A stretch of DNA of 64,000 nt from contig NZ_CP049910.1 in NCBI RefSeq assembly GCF_011305995.1, positions 1,364,001 through 1,428,000 on the forward strand, given 5' to 3'. Source of the DNA: Diaphorobacter sp. HDW4A. GTDB lineage: Bacteria; Pseudomonadota; Gammaproteobacteria; Burkholderiales; Burkholderiaceae_C. Made by a program: the position numbers and the translations under genes. The notes beneath the pieces were generated by a model. It did no database searches. It was not told the DNA's origin and saw nothing but the letters and a program-made list of their open reading frames with translations. Below, in pieces: positions 52,533-60,796 of this stretch (position 1 is its first letter; each line of letters starts with the position of its first letter).

Positions 52533-53624
52533 ATGAATACGACAGCAGAAAAGAGCACACCACTGAGCGCAAACATCGCGCTGCCACGAGCGACCGCCTT
52601 TGTTGAATGGCTGGTCGCCCTTTGGCGAGACAAAGGAGTGGAGGTGCGCCACGTCGAGCCCGAGCGAGTGCATTTGATTCTGGTGGAGGTCGGTTCGGTG
52701 GAGCTTCAAGTTGCGGGTGCGCGGCTACTCCATTGCGCCTTGCAAACAGTGAGCTCGCAGATGGGCGAGTTGATGCAGTTGTCGATCACCGAGCATTTGG
52801 GCGAGTTTGCCGATGAAATGGCCTGGCCCGAGGGCAGTTGGAACATCGTCTGGAATGGTCAGGCGCCGCGTAGTCCGGCGCAATTGCATGTCATGCAAGT
52901 CATCAGCAACAAGGAGCTCTCCCCCCGAATGCGCCGTTTGCGGTTGCGGGGGGATGATCTTGGGGTGTTCGCGAATGGTGGGTTGCACGTGCGCATGCTG
53001 CTGCCGAACGTCGGCTGTGAGCCTGTCTGGCCGTCGCTCATGGAGGATGGCCGCTTGCAGTGGCAAGCTGGCAAGCCTCGCATGCCGCGACGCACCTACA
53101 CGATTCGCGATCTGGATGTGGACGCCGCTTGGCTTGATGTTGACGTGCTGTTGCACCCGGATCGCGATGGCGCATCACCCGGCTCCCAGTGGGCCGGGCA
53201 GGCACGGCCCGGCAGCAGCGTTGGCGTACTCAGCCCTTCCAGTGGGCCGTTTGCACCTGCAGCACATGTTGTTCTGATGGCTGACGCCTGCGCTTTGCCT
53301 GCGGCCGCTCGCATGGCGCAGATGCTGCCCAAGGGGCAATCGTCAGCCATGATGTTGTGGGTGGCGGATGACGCTGAACGTGCGGCATTCGACCTGCCCA
53401 CGCCGGTTGTCCGGCCGGAATGGATCTGTGGCGGTGAGCCGGGTGCTTCGGCTCCAGAAATCGACCAGGTGCTGGGCTGGCTGGCAACGCAGGATTACCA
53501 GAAAGCCGATACGACGCTGTGGGTGGCTGGTGGGTTGCCGTTGATTCAAGCGGTTCGCGGCTGGGCGGCCGATCAATCTCAATTGGCCGGCGTGCGAAAG
53601 ATGATTCACACCTATTGGCGTTGA
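52533..53624 (+). CDS. Siderophore-interacting FAD reductase with N-terminal DUF2218 domain
   Basis: A 363-residue protein. Residues about 15-95 form a DUF2218-type domain (ATAFVEWLVALWRDKGVEVR, TEHLGEFA). The rest is a siderophore-interacting protein: FAD-binding RMRRLRLRGDDL, RRTYTIRDLD, then WAGQARPGSSVGVLSPSSG and the SIP domain with HVVLMADACALPAAARM. It would reduce ferric siderophore in the cytoplasm with NAD(P)H to release iron. The ATG at 52533 is taken because translation of upstream codons gives non-family sequence. It is divergent from the receptor. Confidence 0.88.
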   Translation: MNTTAEKSTPLSANIALPRATAFVEWLVALWRDKGVEVRHVEPERVHLILVEVGSVELQVAGARLLHCALQTVSSQMGELMQLSITEHLGEFADEMAWPEGSWNIVWNGQAPRSPAQLHVMQVISNKELSPRMRRLRLRGDDLGVFANGGLHVRMLLPNVGCEPVWPSLMEDGRLQWQAGKPRMPRRTYTIRDLDVDAAWLDVDVLLHPDRDGASPGSQWAGQARPGSSVGVLSPSSGPFAPAAHVVLMADACALPAAARMAQMLPKGQSSAMMLWVADDAERAAFDLPTPVVRPEWICGGEPGASAPEIDQVLGWLATQDYQKADTTLWVAGGLPLIQAVRGWAADQSQLAGVRKMIHTYWR

Positions 53625-53833
53625 GTTTGCAGCAGGGAGTGAGTAGGGCGTTTGCAAAGGCCGAGGCCGTCGTGAAGGTGTGGTGGGCCGCAGATCACGA
53701 ATATTGTTTGAACGGGATTTTTCGTGACGGGCAGGCAGGCTTGTGATTGGGCGTTTTCATCGTTGGATTTCGATATGCAGCACGCTTTCAGCACTACCAT
53801 GGAGCACTTCCCCATTACGGCCTGCGACATCCC

Positions 53834-54250
53834 ATGAGCAATTTTCTTGCTTTTGTCAGTGAGACAAGCGACATCGCATTGGATTCCGACATCGTCAAGG
53901 AAGCGTCCAATTGCCTTGACGAATTCACGGATGCATTCAATGCACTGGACTTGGCGGGCATGGATGCCCGACTGCATTTTCCGCACGTGATGATTTCCGA
54001 GACGGAGACTTTGATTTGGGAAACATCTGGTCAACATCCCGTGGATTTCTTCTCCCGGTTGCAGGGGACTGGCTGGAAGTCCACGCGCTATGAATCAAAG
54101 GTCCCTGTCTTGGCGAGCATGAACAAGGTGCACTTTCTGGTCACGTACACGCGCCGGGCGGTCAGTGGTGAGGAACGGAGTCGCCACATCAACCTGTGGA
54201 TTGTTGTGAAGAGAAATAATGTCTGGGGTATCTCATTGAGATCCTATTGA
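53834..54250 (+). CDS. SnoaL/NTF2-like protein of unknown function
   Basis: A 138-residue protein without signal peptide. The sequence (NCLDEFTDAFNALDLAGMDARLHFPHVMIS...) reads like an NTF2-like fold: a helical start, then alternating beta strands ending LWIVVKRNNVWGISLRS. No catalytic motif is recognised. It stands alone between the iron genes and the HAD gene. The 209 bases before it contain no other gene, and the ribosome-binding site of this ATG is weak. Confidence 0.65.
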   Translation: MSNFLAFVSETSDIALDSDIVKEASNCLDEFTDAFNALDLAGMDARLHFPHVMISETETLIWETSGQHPVDFFSRLQGTGWKSTRYESKVPVLASMNKVHFLVTYTRRAVSGEERSRHINLWIVVKRNNVWGISLRSY

Positions 54251-54324
54251 GTGCAATGGTGCGCCGCCGATGGAACATCCCTTCGCGCGGACGGCATGTG
54301 TTCTGAGGCTATCCTTGACCCACC

Positions 54325-55023
54325 ATGCATGAACTCGATATCTCCCGCATCAAAGCCATCACCATCGATCTGGACGACACGCTGTGGCCCGTCTGGCCGA
54401 CGATCACGCGTGCCGAGGAGGTGCTGGCCGAGTGGCTGCGGCAACATGCGCCGGCCACTTCGGCGGCATATCCGGATTCCCGGTCGCTGCGTCGCATCCG
54501 GGAACGTGTGGAGCTGGAGCGGCCCGAGTTGCGGTTCGATCTGAGCGCCATGCGTCGCGAATCGATTCGTGCGGCACTCACAGAATGTGGCGATGATCCG
54601 GCACTGGCGGAACCCGCTTTTGATCTTTTCTTTGACGAACGCCAGCGCGTGGTGCTGTTCGACGATGCGCTCGAGACGTTGGAGTTTTTGGCCGCACGCT
54701 ATCCGGTGGTGGCGATCTCCAACGGCAATGCTGACGTGAATCGCATCGGCCTTGGACGCTATTTCAAGGCCGCGTTGAGTGCGCAGGGCTTTGGTATTGC
54801 CAAGCCCGATGTGCGCATTTTTCAAGCTGGCGCGGAGCAGGCCGGGTATTCCTCGGAGGCGGTGCTGCATGTAGGCGACGACGCACGGCTCGATGTGGAG
54901 GGCGCGCTGCTGGCGGGCATGCAGACCGCCTGGGTCAATTGGGACAACAAGACTTGGGAGCTGGAAGCACAACCGCATGTCATGCTGAGCAAGCTAGGCG
55001 AGCTGTGCAGCATCCTGCGTTGA
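54325..55023 (+). CDS. HAD-superfamily hydrolase
   Basis: A 232-residue HAD phosphatase. Motif I is TIDLDDTLWPVW (Asp16 nucleophile), motif II VVAISNGNAD, motif III the Lys in GIAKPDVRIF and motif IV HVGDDARLDVEGA. The cap between residues 25 and 100 is helical, as in the HAD-IA subfamily (haloacid dehalogenase, phosphoglycolate phosphatase or YjjG-type). The substrate is not predictable. It converges on the IPTL-CTERM gene without a clear terminator between. Confidence 0.9.
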   Translation: MHELDISRIKAITIDLDDTLWPVWPTITRAEEVLAEWLRQHAPATSAAYPDSRSLRRIRERVELERPELRFDLSAMRRESIRAALTECGDDPALAEPAFDLFFDERQRVVLFDDALETLEFLAARYPVVAISNGNADVNRIGLGRYFKAALSAQGFGIAKPDVRIFQAGAEQAGYSSEAVLHVGDDARLDVEGALLAGMQTAWVNWDNKTWELEAQPHVMLSKLGELCSILR

Positions 55024-55106
55024 GCCAGCGCTTCAATGTTTGGAGTGCGGCCATCTTCCTCAAGATCGATGTCTCAGAGAAGCCAGGCAGTTCACGACCA
55101 GACGCT

Positions 55107-56774
55107 TTACTGCCGTCGACCCCGGGCTCGCGCATCTCGCCAGCCCATCGCGCCTAGCAGTCCAGCAAGCAACAGCAGCCCCCACTCTGACAGTGTGGGC
55201 ACGGCCCGTGCTGCGCCAATCTCAGGGTTACCGGGCTGTGGCAGGCTATCGTCGTTGGCAATGGTGCCGGTCGCGGTGCTGGTGCCTATCGAGGCTCCAG
55301 CACCAATGCTGTCCAGGGTGACCGTGAAGGTTTCGTTCGGCTCCACCTGAATGTCTCCATTGATGGTGACGGTCAAGCTTCCTGAGTTGTCGCCCGCGGG
55401 GATGGTGACTTGCCCACCCGCTACCGCGACATAGTCGCTTGATGCGGCGGCGGTTCCATCCGCCGTAGACCAGGTGATGGTGATGCCACCCGATGGTGCG
55501 GGAGCCGACAGGGAAATGGGGAAGTCAAGCACGGTGGTGCCCGCGTTGCCTTCGGTGATGGATGCGTTGCCCACGTTGACCACGATGGCTGCGGTCGCTT
55601 CATACGCACCAATGTCTGCTCGCCCTGCCTGCACGCGCGCCTTGTGGTTTTGGTCGGTGGTGGCTTGCACCGGCACGAGTGTGGGGCCTGCGTTGATGGC
55701 AGGACTGCCCGTCAGCAAGGCGTGCGTGCGGTTGATGTAGCCGTTGAAACCCAGTGATGCCTGTAAGGGATCGGTATGGGTGAGGTCGCCCTGAGCGGTC
55801 ATAAAGGCGCAACTGTCATCGCTGGAGAGGTTGTAGCCGCTCGACGTCAATGAGCCCTCCGTGCTCGCGCAATTCACGCCTCCTGTCGGGTTGGCGATGA
55901 TACTGCCGCTCACGATGCTGGTGCTGTTGGGCGTGTACGATTCCAACTGTCCACTGTTGGCCGAGGTGGCCGTGTTGTAGGCGATGGTGGTGAAGAGAAT
56001 GTTGGCGCTGCCGTCACCGCTCACGCCAATGCCGCTGCCGGTATTTGCTGTGTTGCCAGAGACAGTCGAGTTTACGATTTCGAGTTGTCCCTTCACGTCA
56101 ATCCCCCCTCCGTTGGCACCTAGGTTGGTTGTCGAGTTGCCGCTGATGGTGCTGCGAATGACGTGAACTGCCCCGCCCGATGCCACCCCGATGCCACCTC
56201 CACCATTGGCGGCGCTGTTGTTCATGACTGTGCTGTCCAACAGGTAGAGCGTGCCGGTGCCGTTCACGTAGATGCCACCGCCCTGACTGAACCCTGCGCC
56301 CGTGGCCGTGCTGTTGGATACAAGTACCTCGGTGAGCGTGGTCGTTCCGCTGCCGACGCTCAGTGCTCCTCCGACCGACGACGGCGCTCCGTTACCCTGG
56401 GTGAGGGCTAACTTGTTAAGGTTCACAACGGCATCGCCGCTGATGGTCAGCACAGCGCGCGTGCCGCCGCCACTGATGATGGACGTGCTGGGGCTCTCGC
56501 CGTTGATGGTGATGTTGCTGCCGATGTAGAGAACGCCGGGCAGCGTAAGTGTGTAGTTGCCTGTTGGCAGCACGATGGTGTCGTCGTCTGGCAGCGCGTT
56601 GGCCTGGTCGATGGCCGCGCGCAAGGAGCAAAAGCCTGCGCTGGTATGGCAAATGTTGTCGGTCAGGTTGTCGTCGGGCAGGTCGGCGGTGTCGTTGACG
56701 GCGAAGGTGGCCGCCTGCACCCCGGTGCTGACAAGCCAAGCGGCAAGCAGGCCGTAGAAATGGTACTTTTTCAT
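55107..56774 (-). CDS. Surface protein with parallel beta-helix, Calx-beta domain and IPTL-CTERM sorting signal
   Basis: A 555-residue exported protein. The signal peptide is MKKYHFYGLLAAWLVSTGVQ. The N-terminal third carries the CSLRAAIDQANA motif, then glycine/serine/asparagine-rich beta-helix repeats to about 400 (Omp-type or choice-of-anchor repeats). A Calx-beta-like domain follows (ITEGNAGTTVLDFPIS ... PNETFTVTLDS). The C-terminus is VPTLSEWGLLLLAGLLGAMG and basic residues, the IPTL-CTERM form of an exosortase-like signal. The start MKKYHF at 56774 lacks a clear ribosome-binding site. No sortase partner is in the window. Confidence 0.88.
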   Translation of the reverse strand: MKKYHFYGLLAAWLVSTGVQAATFAVNDTADLPDDNLTDNICHTSAGFCSLRAAIDQANALPDDDTIVLPTGNYTLTLPGVLYIGSNITINGESPSTSIISGGGTRAVLTISGDAVVNLNKLALTQGNGAPSSVGGALSVGSGTTTLTEVLVSNSTATGAGFSQGGGIYVNGTGTLYLLDSTVMNNSAANGGGGIGVASGGAVHVIRSTISGNSTTNLGANGGGIDVKGQLEIVNSTVSGNTANTGSGIGVSGDGSANILFTTIAYNTATSANSGQLESYTPNSTSIVSGSIIANPTGGVNCASTEGSLTSSGYNLSSDDSCAFMTAQGDLTHTDPLQASLGFNGYINRTHALLTGSPAINAGPTLVPVQATTDQNHKARVQAGRADIGAYEATAAIVVNVGNASITEGNAGTTVLDFPISLSAPAPSGGITITWSTADGTAAASSDYVAVAGGQVTIPAGDNSGSLTVTINGDIQVEPNETFTVTLDSIGAGASIGTSTATGTIANDDSLPQPGNPEIGAARAVPTLSEWGLLLLAGLLGAMGWRDARARGRRQ

Positions 56775-56905
56775 GCGAAGGAAGAGTTGTTGACTGTTGC
56801 AACAGCCAGTCTCGCCAAAGCACTCTTTCCCGTCTTTACCGCGCGCGACAATTTCCATACCCAATGCGACATTGGGCCGCTATGGAGGAGAGCGTTGCAG
56901 CATCC

Positions 56906-57895
56906 TCAGCCGTTCAGGCCACGCACCTCGCTAGGCGATACGCCGAAGTGCCGCCGAAATGCACGGCTAAAGGCAGAAGCTCCGTCAAACCCGTTGTCCA
57001 GCGCAATGGCCAAAACGCGGCGGTGGCGTTGCGCGGGGTCGATGAGCATGGCCCGCGCGCGTTCCAGCCGCACTTGGCACACGAAGTCGGAAAAGCACGT
57101 CCCCTCGCCAGCGAACAGGCGTTGGACCTGGCGTGGGGTGAGATGGTGCATGCGGGCGATTTGCACCAAATTCAGTCCGGGCTGGGTGATGCGAGCCCGG
57201 ATGTCGCGCTGGATCAGCGCCAGGCGGGGTACGTTCAGCGTTTCTGGCTCAGGCCGCGCGCCTCGGGCAGCGGGCGCGAGCATGGTTGCCATCAAATCCT
57301 GCAAATGCAGCAGGGCCGATTGCAGCACGCTTGTAGAAAGCGAGGAACTGCTGGCGAGCATTTGCGCATAGCCCAGAGCCAAGGCGGGCTCCGGCATGCT
57401 GGGGGGCAAAAGAACCAGAGGAGCCTCTTCCAGCCCTGGCACTCTTCGCGCCAAGGCGGCATGTGGCACTTGGATGCAGGCACTGGCACCGCCCCTTGGA
57501 GTGATAAATTCGTGCACTCGGGCTTTGGAGACCAGGCCATAGCTCCCACAGGGTACATCGTAGCTTTCGTGCGGCGTACGCAGGATCCCATTGCCGCGCA
57601 AGGTCGTGAACAGATATATATCGTCAGAGCCGTCACGCAGCATCTCGGGCGAGCGCCACATTCGGCAGGGAGTGTTCTGGGTGTGAGCGTAGATGGCCCC
57701 GGAGCCGAAGGGCAGCATGGTGGTGGAAAAATCCAACCCTGCCGTGTGTGCCGTGACCTCAAGAGGTTGCAAGTCCACGCGCATCAATTCGCGTCCATAG
57801 AACTCACGTAGCGCGGCGGTCTTGTCGCGACCGGTGAAGTCGCACGATGTCAGACGCTGGACGTGGGAAGGAGAGGGCTGCGGCAAGTGGTCCAC
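56906..57895 (-). CDS. AraC-family transcriptional regulator
   Basis: A 329-residue regulator. The N-terminal ligand domain (about 20-200) has the AraC-binding-like stretch DDIYLFTTLRGNGILRTPHESYDV. The C-terminal double helix-turn-helix begins near 225: LNLVQIARMHHLTPRQVQRLFAGEG and AIALDNGFDGASAFSRAFRRHFGVSPSEVR. The start is GTG at 57895. Its target and inducer are unknown; the gene upstream of its own, a 422-base gap, shows nothing recognisable, and the next plus-strand gene is far. Confidence 0.88.
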   Translation of the reverse strand: MDHLPQPSPSHVQRLTSCDFTGRDKTAALREFYGRELMRVDLQPLEVTAHTAGLDFSTTMLPFGSGAIYAHTQNTPCRMWRSPEMLRDGSDDIYLFTTLRGNGILRTPHESYDVPCGSYGLVSKARVHEFITPRGGASACIQVPHAALARRVPGLEEAPLVLLPPSMPEPALALGYAQMLASSSSLSTSVLQSALLHLQDLMATMLAPAARGARPEPETLNVPRLALIQRDIRARITQPGLNLVQIARMHHLTPRQVQRLFAGEGTCFSDFVCQVRLERARAMLIDPAQRHRRVLAIALDNGFDGASAFSRAFRRHFGVSPSEVRGLNG

Positions 57896-58317
57896 TTCCG
57901 TTTCAAGAAACTACGATGGCGCAAGTGGGCACAGATGCACGTAATTCCCCATGGGAATATCGCGTGCCCGCCCATCCAACTCGGAACGCCTGTAGGTCAG
58001 GCTTTCGCCGTTATGTTTTATAAGGCAAATTGCATGCGCAGTGCTGACTAACTATTGGCTGCATCCGGGATGATTGGGCAAACAGAACCCAGCGGGCCGT
58101 AGAAGCGTCATTGCTTGCCGGTTTGGTGGCAGGCATTCACGCGTCGCTTGCCATCGAACCAAGGCACAACGCACCGCGCCCGGCGCACCTGTGCGACAGC
58201 TGCCGCTGTGCCTGCGCAGTATCGCCCCAGGCTTTTGGCGCTCAACGTCTGGCAGAGTGATTTTTTGCATACCTCATCATGGGATGTGAATGCATTCGAT
58301 TTCAAAGTGTCAATGGA
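57896..58317. other. 422-base region without a recognisable gene
   Basis: Between the AraC gene and the Bug receptor gene (both minus). The bases 57900-58065 are AT-rich and probably carry the AraC promoter (minus). Short frames of 60-72 codons exist on both strands at 58052-58321, but none has a family resemblance or a convincing ribosome-binding site. I see no terminator hairpin, tRNA or transposon end. Confidence 0.6.
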
Positions 58318-59352
58318 TTAGTCGGGCTTGACGCCCGCGCGCTTGAGCACCTTCTGCCAGCGCTTTTGCTCAGTCGCAATGAACTGGGCGAACTGCGCAG
58401 GCGTGCTGCCGATGGCCTCTGCTGCGTCGCCCTGCAGGCGTTTCAGCGAATCGGGCGCCTTCACGGCCTTGGCGCATTCCACGGCGAGCTTGTCGATGTG
58501 TTCGGGCTTCATCGTGGAGGGGGCGAGCATGCCGTACCACTGCGTCATCTCGAAGCCGGGGAAGCCTTGCTCGGCCACCGTTGCTACGTCGGGGAGTTGC
58601 GGCAGGCGTTGGGTCGATCCGGTGGCGATGCAGCGCACCTTGCCTGACTTGATGAACGGCAGCAGGGCGGCGGCTCCCACCGATGCCGCGTCGAGGCGGC
58701 CGGCGAGCAGGTCCTGCATCATCGGGCCAGTGCCGCGATAGGGCACATGCAGCATGAAGAAATCGGCCGTCATCTTGAGGTATTCGAACGCCAGATGGCC
58801 CGCGCTGCCGTTGCCGGCCGAGCCGTAGCTGAGCTTGCCGGGCTTTTGCTTGGCGTAGGCGATCAGCTCGCGCAGATTGTTCACCGGCACATCGGGATGC
58901 ACCACATAGAGGCTCGGCACCTTGGCTAGCAGCGAGACGGGCTTGAAGTCCTTGTTCGCGTCGTAGGGCAGCTTGTCGAAGATGTAGGGATTGACCGCGA
59001 GCGTACCGATGTGGCCGAGGATCACCGTGTGCTGGTCATCCGAGCGCGCGACTTCCTGCATGGCGATGTTGCCTGCGGCGCCGGGCTTGTTGTCCACGTA
59101 GACGCTCTGACCGAGCGATTTGGTGAGTTCGGCCGCCGTGGAGCGCGCGACGATTTCCGAGCTTCCGCCCGGGGCAAACGGCACGACGAAGCGCACGGAC
59201 TTGGATGGCCAGGCGGTTTCCGCATACGCCCCGACAGGAAGCAGCCCGGTCAACGTGGAGCCACCTGCCAAGGCCAGCAAATGGCGGCGGCTTATCTGGC
59301 TCAGTGCAAGGGCGCGCACGCGGTCACGCATGAGTTGATCGGGTGTGTTCAT
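58318..59352 (-). CDS. Orphan Bug/TctC-family periplasmic receptor
   Basis: A 344-residue solute receptor. The Tat-like signal SQISRRHLLALAGGSTLTGL is followed by a mature part with WPSKSVRFVVPFAPGGSSEIVAR, the GQSVYVDNKPGAAGNIAMQEVA motif, and AGNGSAGHLAFEYL and VPYRGTGPMMQDLLAGRLD. These are the standard Bug family landmarks. No permease lies next to it, as is common for Burkholderiales Bug proteins, which may share one. GGAG precedes the ATG at 59352. The substrate is unknown. Confidence 0.93.
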   Translation of the reverse strand: MNTPDQLMRDRVRALALSQISRRHLLALAGGSTLTGLLPVGAYAETAWPSKSVRFVVPFAPGGSSEIVARSTAAELTKSLGQSVYVDNKPGAAGNIAMQEVARSDDQHTVILGHIGTLAVNPYIFDKLPYDANKDFKPVSLLAKVPSLYVVHPDVPVNNLRELIAYAKQKPGKLSYGSAGNGSAGHLAFEYLKMTADFFMLHVPYRGTGPMMQDLLAGRLDAASVGAAALLPFIKSGKVRCIATGSTQRLPQLPDVATVAEQGFPGFEMTQWYGMLAPSTMKPEHIDKLAVECAKAVKAPDSLKRLQGDAAEAIGSTPAQFAQFIATEQKRWQKVLKRAGVKPD

Positions 59353-59462
59353 ATAGTCTCCGTTGAGCACGCTGTTGTCTGTTGCTTGCAGTGTGCCCTT
59401 TCAGGCTGTCGATTGGCTGTCGGGCGAATGGGGGTTTTCGCGGGGGCACTACCGCAAGGTGC

Positions 59463-59816
59463 TCACAGCGGGATCTTGCCGGTGAGGATGTCGCGCCACA
59501 TTACCCAGTCGCCGCGAAAGCTGAAGAGCGGGCGCTTGAAGCTCGCGGGCCGGTTCTTCTCGAAGACGAAATGGCCGATCCAGGCAAAACCGTAGCCGCT
59601 GACGAGTGCTGCCAGCAGATACCAGATATGGCCGGTGACGATGAGCCCTATCAGAAAGAGCAGGGAAAACGAGGTGCCGACAAAATGCAGGCGGCGGCAG
59701 GTGCGGTTGCTGTGCTCCTGCAGATAGAACGGGTAGAACTCGGCGAAGGTCTTGAACTCGCGAGGGTCAACCGAGGACTTGTCGGGCGAACTGCCGGAGG
59801 GGGATGCGCGAGACAT
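59463..59816 (-). CDS. DUF962/Mpo1-like membrane protein
   Basis: A 117-residue membrane protein. FKTFAEFYPFYLQEHSNRTCRRLHFVGTSFS is the DUF962 signature with its conserved His residues, followed by two hydrophobic helices (about 48-65 and 67-82) and GYGFAWIGHFVFEKNRPASF. Yeast Mpo1 of this family is a 2-hydroxy fatty acid dioxygenase with Fe(II); the same histidines are kept here, so that activity is possible. It lies 111 bases after the Bug receptor gene (minus). Confidence 0.87.
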   Translation of the reverse strand: MSRASPSGSSPDKSSVDPREFKTFAEFYPFYLQEHSNRTCRRLHFVGTSFSLLFLIGLIVTGHIWYLLAALVSGYGFAWIGHFVFEKNRPASFKRPLFSFRGDWVMWRDILTGKIPL

Positions 59817-59927
59817 GTCGGACTCCTTTCCTGAAAAGGGTCGTGTGTCTCCAGATTTATACGCCCGGTTCAGACAGGTCGCCTAAACCGGACGGGTTTC
59901 AGGGGTTTGGGGCGTTTCGGAGGGTAC

Positions 59928-60737
59928 TCAGCGCGCCAGAAAGTCGCGGATTGCGAACAGCGTTTCGTCGGGCGCTTCGGTCATCTGGTTGTGGCCACTC
60001 GGGAGCTTGGCGAGGCTGACTTGCTTGCCTGCCGCCTTGGCCGTGTCCATGAGGCTCTTGGCCGCTTTGGGGGGCGTCATCTGGTCCTGATCGCCCAGCG
60101 CGAACAGCACCGGGCAGGCGAGCGCGGCCATTGCGGCCTCGCCACCGGCGTAGCTGTCGCAGGCCTTGAAGCCGGTGTAGAGCAGGTTGACGTCGCGATT
60201 GCTCGCCAGCACGCGGCGGCCAAGCGCCTTGCCCGCGCCGAACACCCAACTGCCCGCACCGTTGGGCGGCGAGAGCGTGGCGCGCGAGAACACGTTGATC
60301 ATCTCGATGGCCTGCTCGGGTGCCTTCACCGCCGATTCGAGCAGTGCGGGCGACACCTTCATCGGCGCCGCCGTGCCGACCAACACCAGATGGCTCACGC
60401 GTTCGCCGAGCTGCGCCGCCGCCTGCATGGCGATCAGGCTACCCCAGCTGTGGCCGATGAGCGCGGCCTTCTGCAGGTCTTGCGCGTCCATGAGTTGGCC
60501 GATGAACGTGGCGGCTTCTTCCACACTTTCGGGCGCCTTGCCGCCGCTTTTGCAATGGCCGGGCAGGTCGATGGCCAATACATTCCAGCCGTGATTGGCC
60601 ATGTAGCGGCTCTGCAGCGCCCACACGCTGTGGTCGCAGAGCACGCCGTGAATGAAGATGGCGGTGGGCTTGGCGGCATCGAAGGCCTTGCCGCCGGTGT
60701 AGGCATAAATTGGGTCGCCATGAACGTTGATGTGCAT
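59928..60737 (-). CDS. Alpha/beta hydrolase
   Basis: A 269-residue alpha/beta-fold hydrolase. The oxyanion motif is AIFIHGVLCDHSVW, the nucleophile elbow is GHSWGSLIAMQ (Ser near residue 95), the Asp lies in ALGDQDQMTP and the His in LPSGHNQMTEAP. It has no signal peptide. The family includes esterases and lactonases; the substrate is not predictable. GAGGAG precedes the ATG at 60737. It follows the sulfhydrylase gene in the same direction by 59 bases, perhaps in one transcript. Confidence 0.88.
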   Translation of the reverse strand: MHINVHGDPIYAYTGGKAFDAAKPTAIFIHGVLCDHSVWALQSRYMANHGWNVLAIDLPGHCKSGGKAPESVEEAATFIGQLMDAQDLQKAALIGHSWGSLIAMQAAAQLGERVSHLVLVGTAAPMKVSPALLESAVKAPEQAIEMINVFSRATLSPPNGAGSWVFGAGKALGRRVLASNRDVNLLYTGFKACDSYAGGEAAMAALACPVLFALGDQDQMTPPKAAKSLMDTAKAAGKQVSLAKLPSGHNQMTEAPDETLFAIRDFLAR

Positions 60738-60796
60738 GTGCGGGTCTCCTCAATAGGTCGGGAAATCTGTTCGGTTTGTCTTGTTTGCGTGATGTT

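Noticed and set aside
58074..58321. Small frames of 60-72 codons on both strands
   Set aside because: No family resemblance, no ribosome-binding sites and mutual overlap; not reported as genes.
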